In this document: in pieces, positions 46,061-59,300 of the stretch
Numbering within the stretch: position 1 is the first letter of the stretch
How the letters are laid out: each line of letters begins with the position of its first letter
Assembly (NCBI RefSeq): GCF_016808095.1
Contig: NC_068974.1
Coordinates: 3,286,001 to 3,350,000 of the forward strand
Origin: Vigna angularis
Lineage: Eukaryota > Streptophyta > Magnoliopsida > Fabales > Fabaceae
DNA length: 64,000 nucleotides
Reading direction: 5' to 3'
Notes under the pieces: model-generated
The model's input: only the letters and a program-made list of their open reading frames with translations
What the model was told of the DNA's origin: nothing
Database searches by the model: none
Position numbers and translations under genes: made by a program

Positions 46061-47602
46061 TTATCTTATCTCTGTTTAATTATAATTTTTTATTGTACTG
46101 TATTTTTTATTTTTTATTTCGAATTATATCATTTGAAATATAAAATTTGTATTTTGAAATGATAATCAGAATACAAAATAAAAAAATATATATTTTAGAT
46201 TGTATAATTTGAAACCTAAAATAAAAGATATACATTTCTGAACACAAAATGAAAAGAGAGTAGGAAGAAAGTATGGAGGTGCAAGATGCGTCCGTGGTTC
46301 TATGTATGTGCCAATATAACCCATAGTCCCCAAACCCAACTCATTCAAAATAAGTCCAATCTTCTTAATTCGCTTAGTGGGCTTCTTCCGTCACCTTCAT
46401 ATATTTGAAAATTCCAACTTTATCCTTTTTTTGTCTTGAATTTCGGAATATATAACCAGAAAAGTTTTAAAATATATAATTCAAAATAAAAATTTTGTAC
46501 TTTAGAAAATAAAAAATGCATTTGGATTACATAATCTGGATTACAAATTTTGTATTTCGGATTGTAGAATCTGGAATGCGTTTTTTATTTTGTATTCTAA
46601 GATAAAAAAATTTATTTAATTTTGTACTTTTTTCTAAAACCTCAGCCAATTAACTAATCATTTATTAAAAATAAAACTGCTAATTAAACACAACAAAAAC
46701 AATAAGTATCTACTAATATTTTGGAAAGTTTTCTTCGGAACACATTTCATATGTAAGAGTGTTTCAGAAAACTTATTTTGAAATATTATATGTATTCTGA
46801 AAGTTTGTTCTGGAAATCTCAATCCAAATAACCTTTTCCAGATAATGTATTTCATGCACTGTCTAATTCCGAAACTTTTGTTCTATAAACCTGATTTTGA
46901 AAACTTTATTCTGAAAATTTCATTCTGAAAATCCTATTTCGAAGAAATTTTTCCATAATATATATTTCTGAAAGTCACTTTTTCACAAGATAAAATGGTT
47001 ATTTTCAAATTTTTGGGGTTCGCAAAGAAATTATAGGGCTTAAGAAGTAAAACCCAATATTTGATTCAATTATCTCCATACACGGATATATGTCCTCATC
47101 CTACCATCATTAAAGACTTGTGTTTGCATATCGTATTTGTTTTAAAAGATGAATTTGAGAAGATTTGAGAGTGAATTGATTGTTGTATTTTTAGAAAATT
47201 TAGAAATAAAATTTATAAAAATTAATATAAATTTGACACAAATAAAAAATATTATTTAATTAGTAGAAATTAAAGATTACTAAAATATTCTTAATTATAA
47301 AAATAATATAAAATGATAATTGTTAATGTTATATTTAATTGTAAAAATATTTATAAAAAAATTAAAATTAATTTTTAAAATGTAAAAAAATTATAATATA
47401 GTAAATTGAAATAATTTTTTTAAAATATAATATTTTTTAATATAATTTACTCTGAATTCAATTCCTTCCACACGATGGAGCCGAATCCATCACCAAGAAA
47501 CCGAATACAACATGAAATTGTATCTCTTCTATACATTAACCGAATCGTGTAGTAAAAAAAATTATTCCCCAAATTGTTGTCGTTACCATAATTTAAACAA
47601 GA

Positions 47603-47676
<74 letters not shown>

Positions 47677-48434
47677 CTCAGTTTGAAAAACCTTTTATTG
47701 AAATACATTCATGTGTCCACAAAACTGATCCTAAAAAATTCATTTCAAAATATTAGTTATATACGTTTTGGAAAGTTTATTATGAAAATTCTATTATGAA
47801 AAGCTTGTTCCATAATGCAATTCATGTGTTTCTAAAATCTCATTCTCGAAATCCAAAAGTTTTATTTCAAAATTTTCATTCTAGAAATCATATTCTGAAG
47901 ACTTTTCGCTCGTTTTGAAAGATTTCTAAAACATGTAATTTGAAATTCTATACTGAAATATTAATTTCAGATAGAAAAATAAAAAACAAAGGGATGGGCA
48001 ACTCAATAAATCAAAATTAAATTAATAAAAATATTAAATTAAAGAAATCATCAATAACTGTAGTTTATATTATGATAGAACGCAGACAAGGCTATAAAAG
48101 AACCAAAACTTCAGATTCTTGGAGATATAATCAAGGGAAATTCAAACATTTTTTTACGAAATCAGAGAATAATCCTCAAGTCTCTTAATAGATATTTTTC
48201 ATAAAAAAAGCATACTTTTAATTATTGATTTTTTATTTAAAATTATTTCAAGATTAGAGATAAAATTATATTGAAAAACATGATAAAAAAATATAGTTAT
48301 AAAAAATTAAAGAATATTTTGTTTAACTTGAGTCTACTAGACCATTTTGCAAAGTCCTGAAGAGGTCATAAAGAGATTATATATTAAAACGATATTATTA
48401 GTATAAAAAAATGTTCAAAAATAATGATATTTTA
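46061..48434. other. AT-rich intergenic DNA
   Basis: No gene seen. Short dispersed motifs such as TTCTGAAAAT and TTTCGGA recur at 46,440-47,000 and again at 47,690-47,960, on either side of a TA tract (47,605-47,675). They may be diverged copies of one old repeat. 47,140-47,450 is almost pure A and T. Confidence 0.55.
47605..47675. repeat. (TA)n microsatellite
   Basis: An uninterrupted TA run of about 70 bp. Confidence 0.97.
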
Positions 48435-48628
48435 TGTTGGGAATCCAAATGTGAGTTTAAGTCTCAAGAGAAATGAGAAAGTAGAGTGGTTTATAAGTGG
48501 AAAGACCCATTAACTCATTGTCTTAAGGTTTTGGGTAAAGAGTGGTGTCAATCTCTTATAAGGTTGGACTCACATCTCATTGCTCATTGACTCCCTAGTC
48601 AAAAACCTCCCCCTTGATACTCCTAACA
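48435..48628 (+). repeat. LTR-like sequence followed by a primer-binding site
   Basis: The block begins TGTTGGGAATCC and ends CTCCTAACA, then one spacer base and TGGTATCC, resembling the tRNA-Met primer-binding site TGGTATCAGAGC. It therefore looks like a 5' LTR of 194 bp. Its sequence does not match the LTR at 49,566, so the two ends come from different elements. Confidence 0.65.
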
Positions 48629-48690
48629 GTGGTATCCTAGCTTCCCCGGTCAATAGTTCTCTATCTAGATTTGGTTCGAGATGCAAATTC

Positions 48691-49104
48691 ACCGAGATAG
48701 AAAAAATGTTAATTATAAACCTCAAGTATGAGAGGATGTAAATGTCTCGAGTTTCGTATGCATCAGCAGTGGGAAGCCTAATGTATGCCATGATTTGTAC
48801 AAGACCAGACATTGCATGCGTTATGTTTTGGAGGATCAGAGTTTATTGTCAGGTGATCTTGATAAAAGAAAATCTACTACAGGCTATGTGTTTAAACACC
48901 GAGATAGAAAAAATGTTAATTATAAACCTCAAGTATGAGAGGATGGAAATGTCTCGAGTTCCGTATGCATCAGCAGTGGGAAGCCTAATGTATGCCATGA
49001 TTTGTACAAGACCAGACATTGCATGCGTTATGTTTTGGAGGATCAGAGTTTATTGTCAGGTGATCTTGATAAAAGAAAATCTACTACAGGCTATGTGTTT
49101 AAAC
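48691..49104 (+). repeat. 207-bp tandem duplication within a copia relic
   Basis: The block starting ACCGAGATAGAAAAAATG at 48,691 is repeated from 48,898 with only a few differences. The unit carries the end of the reverse-transcriptase region (ASAVGSLMYAM), fused by deletion to the start of RNase H. Confidence 0.93.
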
Positions 49105-49460
49105 TTGCAGGAGGGGTGGTAAGCTGGTTATCTAAACTACAAACTGTTGTAGCTTTATCCACCACAGAAGCTGAATACATGGCAGCTACTCAAGCATGCA
49201 AGGAAGCAATCTGGATTCAAAGGTTATTGGAAGAACTCGGACACAAGCAAAAGAAAATTACTGTATATTGTGACAGTCAGAGTGCTTTGCACATTGCAAG
49301 AAATCCAACCTTTCATTCCAGGACAAAGCATATAGGGGTTCAATATCATTTTGTCCGAGAAGTAGTAGAGAAAGGAGATGTAGATTTGGAAAAGATCTGT
49401 ACCAAAGATAACCTAGCAGATGTTATGACAAAGCCGGTCAATACTGACAAGTTTGTATAG
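48741..49460 (+). pseudogene. Copia reverse transcriptase/RNase H remnant
   Basis: YASAVGSLMYAMICTRPDIA is the usual end of copia reverse transcriptase. A large internal deletion joins it to DLDKRKSTTGYVFKLAGG of RNase H. The rest of RNase H is well kept: VALSTTEAEYMAATQACKEA, VYCDSQSALHIARNP, SRTKHIGVQYHFVRE and DVMTKPVNTDKF. Gag, protease, integrase and most of reverse transcriptase are gone. The front part is tandemly duplicated. Confidence 0.88.
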
Positions 49461-49565
49461 AGTCGATCCTCTTATGGTCTATCAGCAACGTAGCATGAAA
49501 CTGACAAGGAAGACAAAGTATTGTGAAGACATGATTGATTCAATCAAATCTTCAAGTGGGAGAAT

Positions 49566-49831
49566 TGTTAGAAGTTGTTGTTGTTAGAAGTCCCACATCT
49601 AAAGTGGGCAAAGACTTCCCTCCCTCATTTGCATATAAATAGAGGTGTAAGGGAAGGTGTAAAATGCACCAAACTTACTTGTATCCTCCTTGCTCTAAAG
49701 AGAGGGTGTTGTAATCTCTTCTATCTAGTAAATATTTTTCTTGACCTTGCCCTTGGTCTTGTGTTAGTTATAAATTTTTCTCATCTTTATTTTAGTTGTC
49801 TGTGCTTGTGTTGTATGACTGATACCTAACA
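49566..49831 (+). repeat. 3' LTR of the copia relic (266 bp)
   Basis: After a purine tract (AAGTGGGAGAAT) the block begins TGTTAGAAGTTG and ends GATACCTAACA, a TGTTAG/CTAACA inverted terminus. It has TATAAATAGAGG near 49,633 as a promoter TATA box. This order (RNase H, purine tract, LTR) is standard for copia. Confidence 0.8.
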
Positions 49832-52700
49832 CTTTAAACCCACAATAAGTTGTTTGCTAATTCTACTAACTTTGTTATCTTTTCTAAATTGTTTAAGAAG
49901 ATACTTCCCAAAAAAAAAAATACCATAAGATGGTCATCTTTAAGCAATTTGATCATTATTGTCTTCCGAATATTTGAAAATTCTTTTAATAATATTATAA
50001 AACAGAAATGTGTGTGCAGATATTTTAAAAAGATAAAGTGTTTTCTTCATTCATTCCTTTCTTTTCTTTTTAATTTTACATCTAACATAATACTAGTTTG
50101 AGATTAAGATATATTTATTGTTGTATATAAAAGGAATATCTCACTAGTATAATATTTGGTTTTAAACTCGTACAATATACATTATTTCACACCAAACCGC
50201 TGTCTATCAAAACACGGTGACAAAAGTGAAATTAAGAAGACCTTATAGACCTCGGTTGCTTGAAGGACTGAAGTAGAAAAATGTTACGACCTCGGTTGCA
50301 GGAAGAATCGGTGCCTAAAACCCCTGACAACTTTTTGAAAAGTTGATACTACCTCGGTTGCATGCAGAACCGAGACATAAAGCCTCTGCCACACCTGCAG
50401 TTCCCTGAATACGCATTGAACACGCTTCTATGTATATTCTTGTAAATATAACTATGTTTATTTATTTTAATATCACTTATTTTAAAGGAGAGTGTAGGCA
50501 TTAACAATTTACTGAATAGAGTATATTAAACATGTTTTTTTTCCAAAATTTGACCCAACAAAGAGTTCGTTATATATCCATACATAGCACATGGGTTGCA
50601 TAATTGCCATTTGCAAATTAATTTATGACTTAATTAACACCATCATCACCACTTTCAGTGTAAACCTAAAAAAGGGCCAAAACTTTTGGTGCAACAGAAA
50701 AATAAATTGAACAGGTTTTGGATGGCTTTATTAGGTTTGGAAAACATGAAAAACATGTTAAATACAAAAGTAGTATTTCCATATTTTCTTCATCATTCTA
50801 AGTTAGTAAACCAAATTATTAAGAAAAGATCATAAGTACTTATGCACATGTTCGTATTAGGTGAACGTCTCTATTAATTTGTGGCAAATTATTTGAATAC
50901 TAGATTAACTTCTGTTTAGTTGTCTAAACAAATAGTTTTTAAAATCAAATTATGGAAAAAAGTTTAAATTTATTCATAGTCATTGAATTTGTATTTAATA
51001 TAATTAATTACTAGGATAAAATAAATAAAATAAAAAAATAGAAAATCTGGTAAACTTCCTCTATAAAATCCATTTTCTGAACTGTAACCATAAAAGAACA
51101 ATTTTCTTATCACTTATCTAACTATTTAGAAGAATAAGAAAAGCAAAACTTATATTTCTCTCACAAAGAATTAAAGCTTTTTTCCTCAAAGTTAATCCCA
51201 CACTAAACTTAGTACTACTATATTGGGTTTAAATAAAGTCTTATTTTTTTTAAATAAATATTTAAATATTGTCCTTAGGTATCATCCATGAATCAAAGAC
51301 CAGAAGAGTTACTAACATATTACAACTAAAAATTGTACAATTCTAAGTTTTTACAACTAACTTTTCATGTATGTTATATTTGTTTACCTTTTTTTTTCTC
51401 ATCATGTTACTAATTATATCTACTCTTCTTTATTTTTCATTTGCTTACTTTATCTTATTAAGATATGGAAAAAAATGAAAATAAAATTTTGATAATTTCA
51501 AAATTTAATACATTCAAAGTCACATGTTAATAACTTACATGACATCATCATAGTGCGGCCACTGACAGGTAACCGATTATATTTTTAAATTAATTTGTGT
51601 TCACATATTAATTAAATATTGGTATTCACGTTCACTTTAAGGACAACCTTAGTCACTTACACGTTTTTCCATAAAGGAACTTTGCTCCTCAAAGTAGTTA
51701 AACGTCCCTCCAAGTAGTTAATATTACAAGTATTTTCATTCACTTATATCAGTAATTGATATTATTACACCTAATAACAGTAGATATTCAATTAACTAAT
51801 GATAAAGTTTGAGAAATTAAAAAAAAAATTGTGAAAAGTATATATTACAATTCGACAAATCTTAAAATTAAAGGAGAAAAATGTGTATACCCTATTTTTA
51901 ACATGTGAACAAAATTTTTAAAGGGATTTCATGAGCAGAAAGTGATTACTTTTGTAATAGAAAAAACAAAAAAGTGGAAGCAGTTCAATGATTTGGGCAT
52001 ATTCAGGATGTTATAATTTTTTTAGGAATGATTTTTGTTACAATGATTCAGTAAATTCAAACCCCTCTCGATTAAACTAGTTAATATTTTTAAATAAATT
52101 AGATTTAATATTAACCAAACCAATACAATCTATGGTTATTAGTTGGAACATGGAATTTGTGATTTATAAATTCAATAAATCCAAATCAAACTAATAATAA
52201 TTTTTGTATTAATAATTATCATGCACAAAATGTTATGGTACAATAGTTTATTCATTTTTATACTTTTTGGTATCTAGTTTTTAAAAATTAATTATAAAAA
52301 AAAATATATGTTATTTACATATTTTTAATAACAAGATTACAATATGCTTTTGCCTAGAATTATACTTTTATCTCAAAATAAAAATAAAAAACATTTATTT
52401 AGTAAGAGATCCAATTAATCTGAACTGAACTTAATGTTTTTTCATTGAATTGATTTAATTCGGATTGTAAAAATAAAAAATAATTGGCTTAAATTTTATT
52501 TCACCTCAAATCCATAAACTTTTTTGGCAACTCTAACTTTTACATTTATAAATTGGTAAAGGGCATGTTGAGAATGTGATCTTTAAGGCATCTACCGGGA
52601 TTTTGCAGCTAAAAAGTTCTAAACTTGGGGTCTACTTTTGAGGCTACCACTGCCACATGCTCAAATCTCAAATGCTGAAATGGACCTGGCCAATAAGGAT
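49832..52700. other. AT-rich intergenic DNA with a transposon-like patch
   Basis: No gene seen. Apart from the hairpin-bearing patch at 50,144-50,400, it is AT-rich single-copy-looking DNA leading into the LNK promoter. Confidence 0.55.
50144..50400. mobile_element. Possible CACTA-element end with CCTCGGTTGC hairpin repeats
   Basis: A CACTAGTATAATA sequence at about 50,144 resembles a CACTA terminus. It is followed by three spaced copies of ACCTCGGTTGC (50,253, 50,289, 50,351), each trailed by a partly complementary half such as GAACCGAGAC. This looks like subterminal repeats of a CACTA-type element, but no opposite end or target duplication was found. Confidence 0.4.
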
Positions 52701-52847
52701 TCAGTTTTAGATGGAGAACTTTAGGCCACAAATCTCGGCACCAAAACATTCTCAGCCACAAACTCATAAAAAGTCTCTATCTTTCTTCCTTTTTGCTTGC
52801 TCACAACTGTCTCTCAGAAGATTAGCACAAAATGGTACTTCAACTCG

Positions 52848-53119
52848 CTATATATTAAGCCTTTCTTATAACTGTTTATCAAATGAAACTTGTCACTTGA
52901 TCACTCAAAACCGCACCCTTCAGAACCGAAGATTTTCTGTGAACCCCGCAAACCTCTTGCCAAGTTTTGTTTTGTTTGTCACTCAAAATTCTGTGAACCC
53001 TACTAAACTTCTTACCAAGTTTTTGTTTTGTTTGTCACTGAGTACTGTAATCTCCAACTGGGTTGGTTTGTTTTCATCAATCAGAAGTCTGATTCTCTCG
53101 CTTCATAAGCCATAGAAAG
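52848..53119 (+). promoter_or_regulatory. TATA box and 5' leader exon of the LNK-like gene
   Basis: CTATATATTAAG at about 52,849-52,860 is the best TATA box. The transcribed leader would run from about 52,885 to the donor AAAG|GTATGT at 53,119/53,120. A 406-bp leader intron ends at ATTATACAG (53,525), ten bases before the coding ATG. I found no clear evening element (AAAATATCT) in the proximal promoter. An open frame across the leader (52,711-53,115) has no homology and is ignored. Confidence 0.6.
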
Positions 53120-53535
53120 GTATGTTCTTTTCAACCCCTCTTTCGATTATTATATGTGAAAAAGTTCTCTCGATGAATTTAAGGAAATTCAACAGTTTAG
53201 AGGAAGTTTTTCTGTTTTTCTCTTCTCATTTTCTATGAGGGTGTCAAAGATATATGGTGATTAGTGCTAGTTTCATCAAGTTTCTAACTTTCGCAGTTTT
53301 TTTTTTCTAACATTTCAAAGGGTTAAATGAATTGGGATTTCATTCTTGATAAAGATAGGGAAGGGTAAGGACTGGGGATTTTATTTATAGTTGAAGGGAA
53401 ACTCATGAAAACTATTGATCATCATACCTAATTTTTGTTTGTCTGAGTCAATAAATTCAGCATATTTCCATTTGAAAAGGGCATCTTTTACTTGCTAATT
53501 TTCAAACATTTTGAATATTATACAGACTATTTGGC

Positions 53536-56384
53536 ATGGATTGGTACTATGGATGTGAAAATGGTGAATATTTTTTACCAAAAGATCAAGAAGATTTACT
53601 GGAAAGGTATTCTTCACCAGGGTGTTGGTCAGAATGGGGAATAAAAGCACCTGAATGCCTTAATTCAACTGAGGAGTATTTGACCAAGAACACAGAAGAG
53701 ACAGAGGTAGAATTCAATTTCATTGATAAAAGTTTCAAAGATGAAATTGAGTTTGACCCTTATCTACAAGATAAAGATCAATCTAGCAGCTCAAGTGTGT
53801 GTGGAGGATTGTCTGAGCAATTTCAGCATACAGCACTCTCGTGTGATCGTCAGTCCAAATACGAGCTTCAAGACCTATCGACTTTCGAACATGTGGATGA
53901 CTTTTTCTTGTACAAGCGTAACTTCTGGGACTAAGATTCTTGGTTTTATGCCTGTATGATAATGAAATCATGTAGCATCTCAAACATTCTTGCACTGTAG
54001 CAAGTCCAGTACAAAATGAATTTCTCTGTGGTGTTTTTTGATTGCAAATTTCACCATATTTATCATAATGATTAGAGCCAGTACAGACTAACACTATCAT
54101 ACTTATTTGTTCCCAGAACTCTATAAGAATGAACCTGTTATAGCATGGTAAGGGCTCTATTTTCTTTAATAATTCTAGAATGAAAATTCTTTTTTTACTT
54201 TTTCATTACATATGTAAATCAACACAGACATTCAATATTCACTTTCTTACCATAAGCATGAAGTTATTCCAATTCATGTGACCATATTTTGTCTGACATC
54301 TTCACATGTTTCTCATAATGCAGGGATTCTGTACTTGAAGATTTTACCTGTGTTGAAAACCTTCACAAATCTTTCCTTTATCCTGAGAACCCAAGCAGCA
54401 ACACCAACGGTGATCAATACGTTTTAATGTGTGAACAAGTAATTAAAAAATATTTATTATATGGATGTACAAGTTACTAATTAGTTATTTCTCTATCAGA
54501 TGCAGATCACAAAGATGTTGCAGCTTCAGGGTTTGTTTCTTGCAACTCTGACTCTAAGGATTGCCTGGATATAGAGGTAATAATTACCTTTTGTTTAGTA
54601 CTTGAATAGTGTTTCCGAATCATAAATTTGTAGTCAGTGAAGAAGTTGTAATCATATCAAAATTGTCATGTATGTCCTGTGAAACTCAATTGTTATGCAG
54701 TAACATGTATTGCATGCAACAAACTATAATTGGTATGGACAAAACTTGGATACAGTTTTCCAAGTGTTATTGGCCTTGTTCTCTAATCGGAACCGAAGTT
54801 CACCTAGGCAATCTGCATAATCCTTTAATTCTTATTTTTACTACACTAATATTGAGGTGAAACTCTATTTCTGATTTGAGAAAGTACCAGCAGAGTTTAG
54901 GAAGTGTATCTAAATTTTGAACAATGTTAACTTCTGCATTGTGGAGATACTTTTATGTTTACAAACTTTGCTGTGCTTTTAAGTATTGCTTCTCAAATTT
55001 TTACTCTAGCAGAAACCATGTTATCCAACAATTTCTTTTCTTTAACCTTAGGAAGTTGACATCATGGAAAGGCAAAAAAAAAGAGAAGTAACTATACCTG
55101 TAGTGTACTAGTATTTCTTGTTTGTGTAGTATTTTGTGGAGATTTAAAGTAAGTCATGATTGGACATGTCATTTAAACTAACAGAACTAATTTGCATACA
55201 AATTCTAATTGCAATGTAATTTTTTTTTCTCTTAAAGGCACGTACGATCAAAATCTTGGACCCTTTTGAGCAGTCTAATGGAGACAAGATCATGCCTGAG
55301 AAGTTATCCCTTGAGGAATGTACACTGCTGGGCTTTGAGATGTTAGTTGCAAAGGTTGTGACTGAGAACTGAAGTTACTGGCATGACTAAATGCAATAAT
55401 AAGAAATGCTACTAACACACTTATTTTCAACATACTCTATCATTGCTTGAAGTCTATATTCCAAACTAAATAATGCAATCTCACTCCCTATCTAGTGAGA
55501 CTCGTGGATTTCACTAAATAACAAATAGTGTGATGAAAAAAAGTGTATTACTAGAATTTATCATGCAATAATACTTGTTGGTAACTTTTTCTCCCTGTCA
55601 ATCATGATTAGTTCACAGAAAATACTCGTATCTGCTTCCGGGATGCCCTGTTTCGCCTTGCCAAAAATACAAAACAGCATGCAGTAGAGAACTTGGATGG
55701 AGATCTTAACTTGCATCAAGAAATGCCACACTCAGTTTACAATGAAACCATGAGGTACATGTTATACTTATGTTGCAAGCCTGTTATGTTCTTTTGATGC
55801 TGAAACAGTTACTCTTTGTTGATTTGGATTATAGCATAAACTTCTGCTTGGTTTGGCCTGAAACTACTCATCACAAATTGAACTCTTACTCCTTCTATAC
55901 TTCTTTTTCGGCATGAAATATGGTTTTACCGTTGTTTAAGAGCATATTCTGCATATTGGAATATTATGAATCAAAGATAATTCTATTCTCTAGTCAAATT
56001 TTTGCATACCAATTCATTCTTCTGTAACTCTGTGAGACAAGGAGTATTGGTGGTGCTAAATACAACACAAGTCCACATAATAATAGTATACAGTTCTGGC
56101 TTTCCACTAAATACTTAAAAGATGAAAACCCTTGGTTGAAATGTTGCAGGTCTGTGGACAAGAAACCAATGGAATCAGAGACCAACATTGTTGACAGGGC
56201 AGTTGCAAACCTCATGTTCAACAAGATGGAAATTAACATACTAGATATCCCTTTTACAACACTAGTTAACATGAAGCGAGAAGTTACTGGAAGTAAAGTT
56301 CTTCAAGAACAAAGCTCAAAAGCCTTGGATGTGACACAAAAATCTCATTCTCCTCACCCAGAAAAGTTACCTGCACATGCATAG
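53536..56384 (+). CDS. LNK3: LNK3/LNK4-like clock-associated transcriptional coactivator
   Basis: I join 53536-53909, 54324-54409, 54500-54576, 55238-55354, 55612-55754 and 56150-56384. All are GT/AG and in phase, giving 343 aa. The start MDWYYGCENGEYFLPKDQ, the segment FEHVDDFFLDSVLED, the helix-like block FTENTRICFRDALFRLAKNT and the tail block ETNIVDRAVANLMFNKME are, in that order, features of the LNK family. The short length points to LNK3/LNK4 rather than LNK1/LNK2. LNK proteins lack a DNA-binding domain and act in the nucleus as partners of REVEILLE MYB factors, activating evening clock genes such as PRR5 and TOC1. An optional in-frame 36-nt exon may lie at 55052-55087. Assignment to LNK3 rather than LNK4 is uncertain. 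Confidence 0.85.
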
Positions 56385-59300
56385 GTTCCAAGGATGAACA
56401 TGTAAAGCAGAGAATCATATATTGCCATGAAGATCCTCTAAGAAGTCATTCATGCTTGAGTTTAGTTAAATGATGTTTTTGTAGCTGCTTCCTAGTATCT
56501 AAACCAAAAAAAAAAGTAGAAAAACTAATTTCCTGTAATTATGCAACCCCTTAAAGTGGCAAGGAATTTTGACTAGTTTTGGCTTCTGATATCTCCATGT
56601 ACATATGCTTTTGCACTTGCAGTATTTGTGTTCTGCAGCTTCTATCAATGGCTGCCTTTAGCCATTAGCTCAATTTTGATTAGAATGTATGATTGAACTG
56701 ATCAATTAGGAAGAAGCAAAGATGGGGTGAGTTCAGGATTATCAAGTGTTGATTCCTTGAGTATTTTTCTTTAGTGAAAATGATTGAATTGATGAAGCAG
56801 AAGAACAAATGCATTCATTACTCTTTTATTAATTTTATATTTTATAACAACTTAGCAATGGAGTTGAAATAATTAGTAACGTCCCTAGAAAGTATTGGCA
56901 TATTCTGTAATATCATAATATGACTTTCTTCTTACAAAATGGTTGAAAAAAAATGGAAGAAAATGCTTGGAAAGTAAATGGAAGATGTAACATGCCTAAC
57001 ATATTAGAAAGGATTTGTGGGTGTCCACTATGGATTAATTTCACAATTTAAAAATAAGGGAAATTTACCTTTTTATTTATATTTACATTGACTTCAAGAA
57101 GTGTTCAATTTCCCGTTCTTTTTTTTAGGGGGGATAAAATTATTGTATGCTAAAAGTCTGAGGGGAAAAAAATGGGAAACAATATCATTTTTTTTTTCTT
57201 AAATAAACTTGATTTCAAAAGGTTGACTTTTGTATATGTTTTGATTACTTGTGAGTTCTGAGACACTTTGGAGGATCCAAATTAATTAAATTGCTTTCAG
57301 ATTTTTTTTAGTTTGCCATTTAATTTATTCCATGTTAAATTGTCAATGAAGATTGAAAATACTAATAATAAAATATGAATAATTTAAAGGCTTTTAGTTA
57401 CTTTGATCTTAATATATATAACCACTAATGCCCAATATTTTCAATTCTAATAAATTAAACACAACTACCATTGCATACAAAACTCAATATATCTGACGTT
57501 TAGCTAGATTAATGTCTGACATTATGAAAATTTATTTAGGATATGTTTGATATAAGTTAAGATTGTTTTTGAGATGTTTTTCTATGAAAATTTCTATATA
57601 TAACCAAACCTTTATCATCCAAAATTTAATTATCTAGTTTGTGACTTTATTTCACCACACATTATTAATATTATCACAATATTTTCAATTGATTTTAATT
57701 TTTTAATATAAAATTAGAAATTCAGTCCCTTTCAACACCAGATCGAAGAATTTGTTTAAAAAGAAAAAAAGAAAAAGAGGAAAGATCGTAGAATATAATG
57801 AAAATGTTCTGGTCCGGGCACGTGTATTCAACTATGTCTAAAATTGCGCATAAAATTTTGGAAACTCTAAACTCAGATTTGATTATTAGAGGCACTTAGG
57901 TCAAACTTCACAATATTTAATTCGTTTTTGTCAGTGATATTATTAATTATTTAAACATAAAAAATTATTAAAGAATTAAAAATTGAAAACTTTTTTTTTC
58001 AATGTTTAGTCTATTTTTATATGATACACTAAAATAATTATTTTTATTACAATTTTAGAATATTATTATCCCAAATTTCAATACACTCTAGCAATATTCT
58101 CGTAAAACACGTGCGTTTTGTAAATTCTTGATTCTTCAGAATAACACATATATCTTCTTAGTACTACATCAAGCTTCACAATTTCTAGAGGAAACGAGAG
58201 GTCAATTTTATTATTCAAATATTCAATTTTTTAGAAAAAAAATATATATACATGAAATGAAAATTTATTATTTAAAACATTACTCAACCATTTTAACTTT
58301 AATTTTAATTAAATATTTAAGTTTAAAATTAAAATCAACCTTTTACACTCTCGTTTAATCATTGTCATATTATAAATTAAATTTCTCTAGTATTAATAAA
58401 AAATAATATTTAAATAAAAATAAACTCTCGCTCAATTTAAATTAAACATTTTTCAAATTTAAAATGAAAAATCAACTCCATCTTCTAATTTAATCAAGTT
58501 CACATTGAAATTTTTCTAACATTCATAAAAATAAAATAAAATTTACACTAAATTATTGAAATGGTTTATATTTTTAATTAATTTTCTATTTAAATTAATT
58601 TTATCTAACAAATATTTTTTTCCTTCTTTTTTTTGGATAGATAAACATGTCATCACGAGGTGGGATTTGTTTTTAAGTGATATAATATATCTACTTCCAA
58701 AGATGAAGTCCAAATAGATTAAACTAACCCATTCTATATTTGACAATTACTTATCAGTTTATATATTGAAGCATATAAATAAGAAGTGAAAATAAAATAT
58801 AAAAAATAATGAATATAATAAATGATGTAATAAACAAATAAATAAGATGAAATAAAATAGTTGAATCTTTTATAAATTTTAGTTATGCTTTTGGTTCTTA
58901 ATATTTGAGATAAATATTATCTTTCAAATGAAAAAAGAAAAATCAATATCCTCTGAAATAAAAAAACATATGTAGATCACGAGAGGTTAATGTATCATGT
59001 GAGCAGAATATATTTTCCCAGGAAAAAAAAAGACATAAATGTTGAGCGGATACTTTTTTTTTAATAACTGAGATCAATGGGATCGAAATAAGTTACTAAA
59101 TTTAACTCAAACACTCAAAAATAAATAAATGAAAATGGACTCACCTTATAAATAGTTTTATATTATTATTCAATATTAAGTTATTACATATGGCAAGTTT
59201 GTCTTGACATCAAACCTTGTTTGAATTAGAACTAAAAGAAATAGTTTTTTTTGGAGATGAAGTCGAAGTCAACATACGGATTAGCGTGATATAAGTTGCA

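Noticed and set aside
52711..53115. 134-aa frame in the LNK leader
   Set aside because: It begins upstream of the TATA box, has no domain and ends before the leader intron donor.
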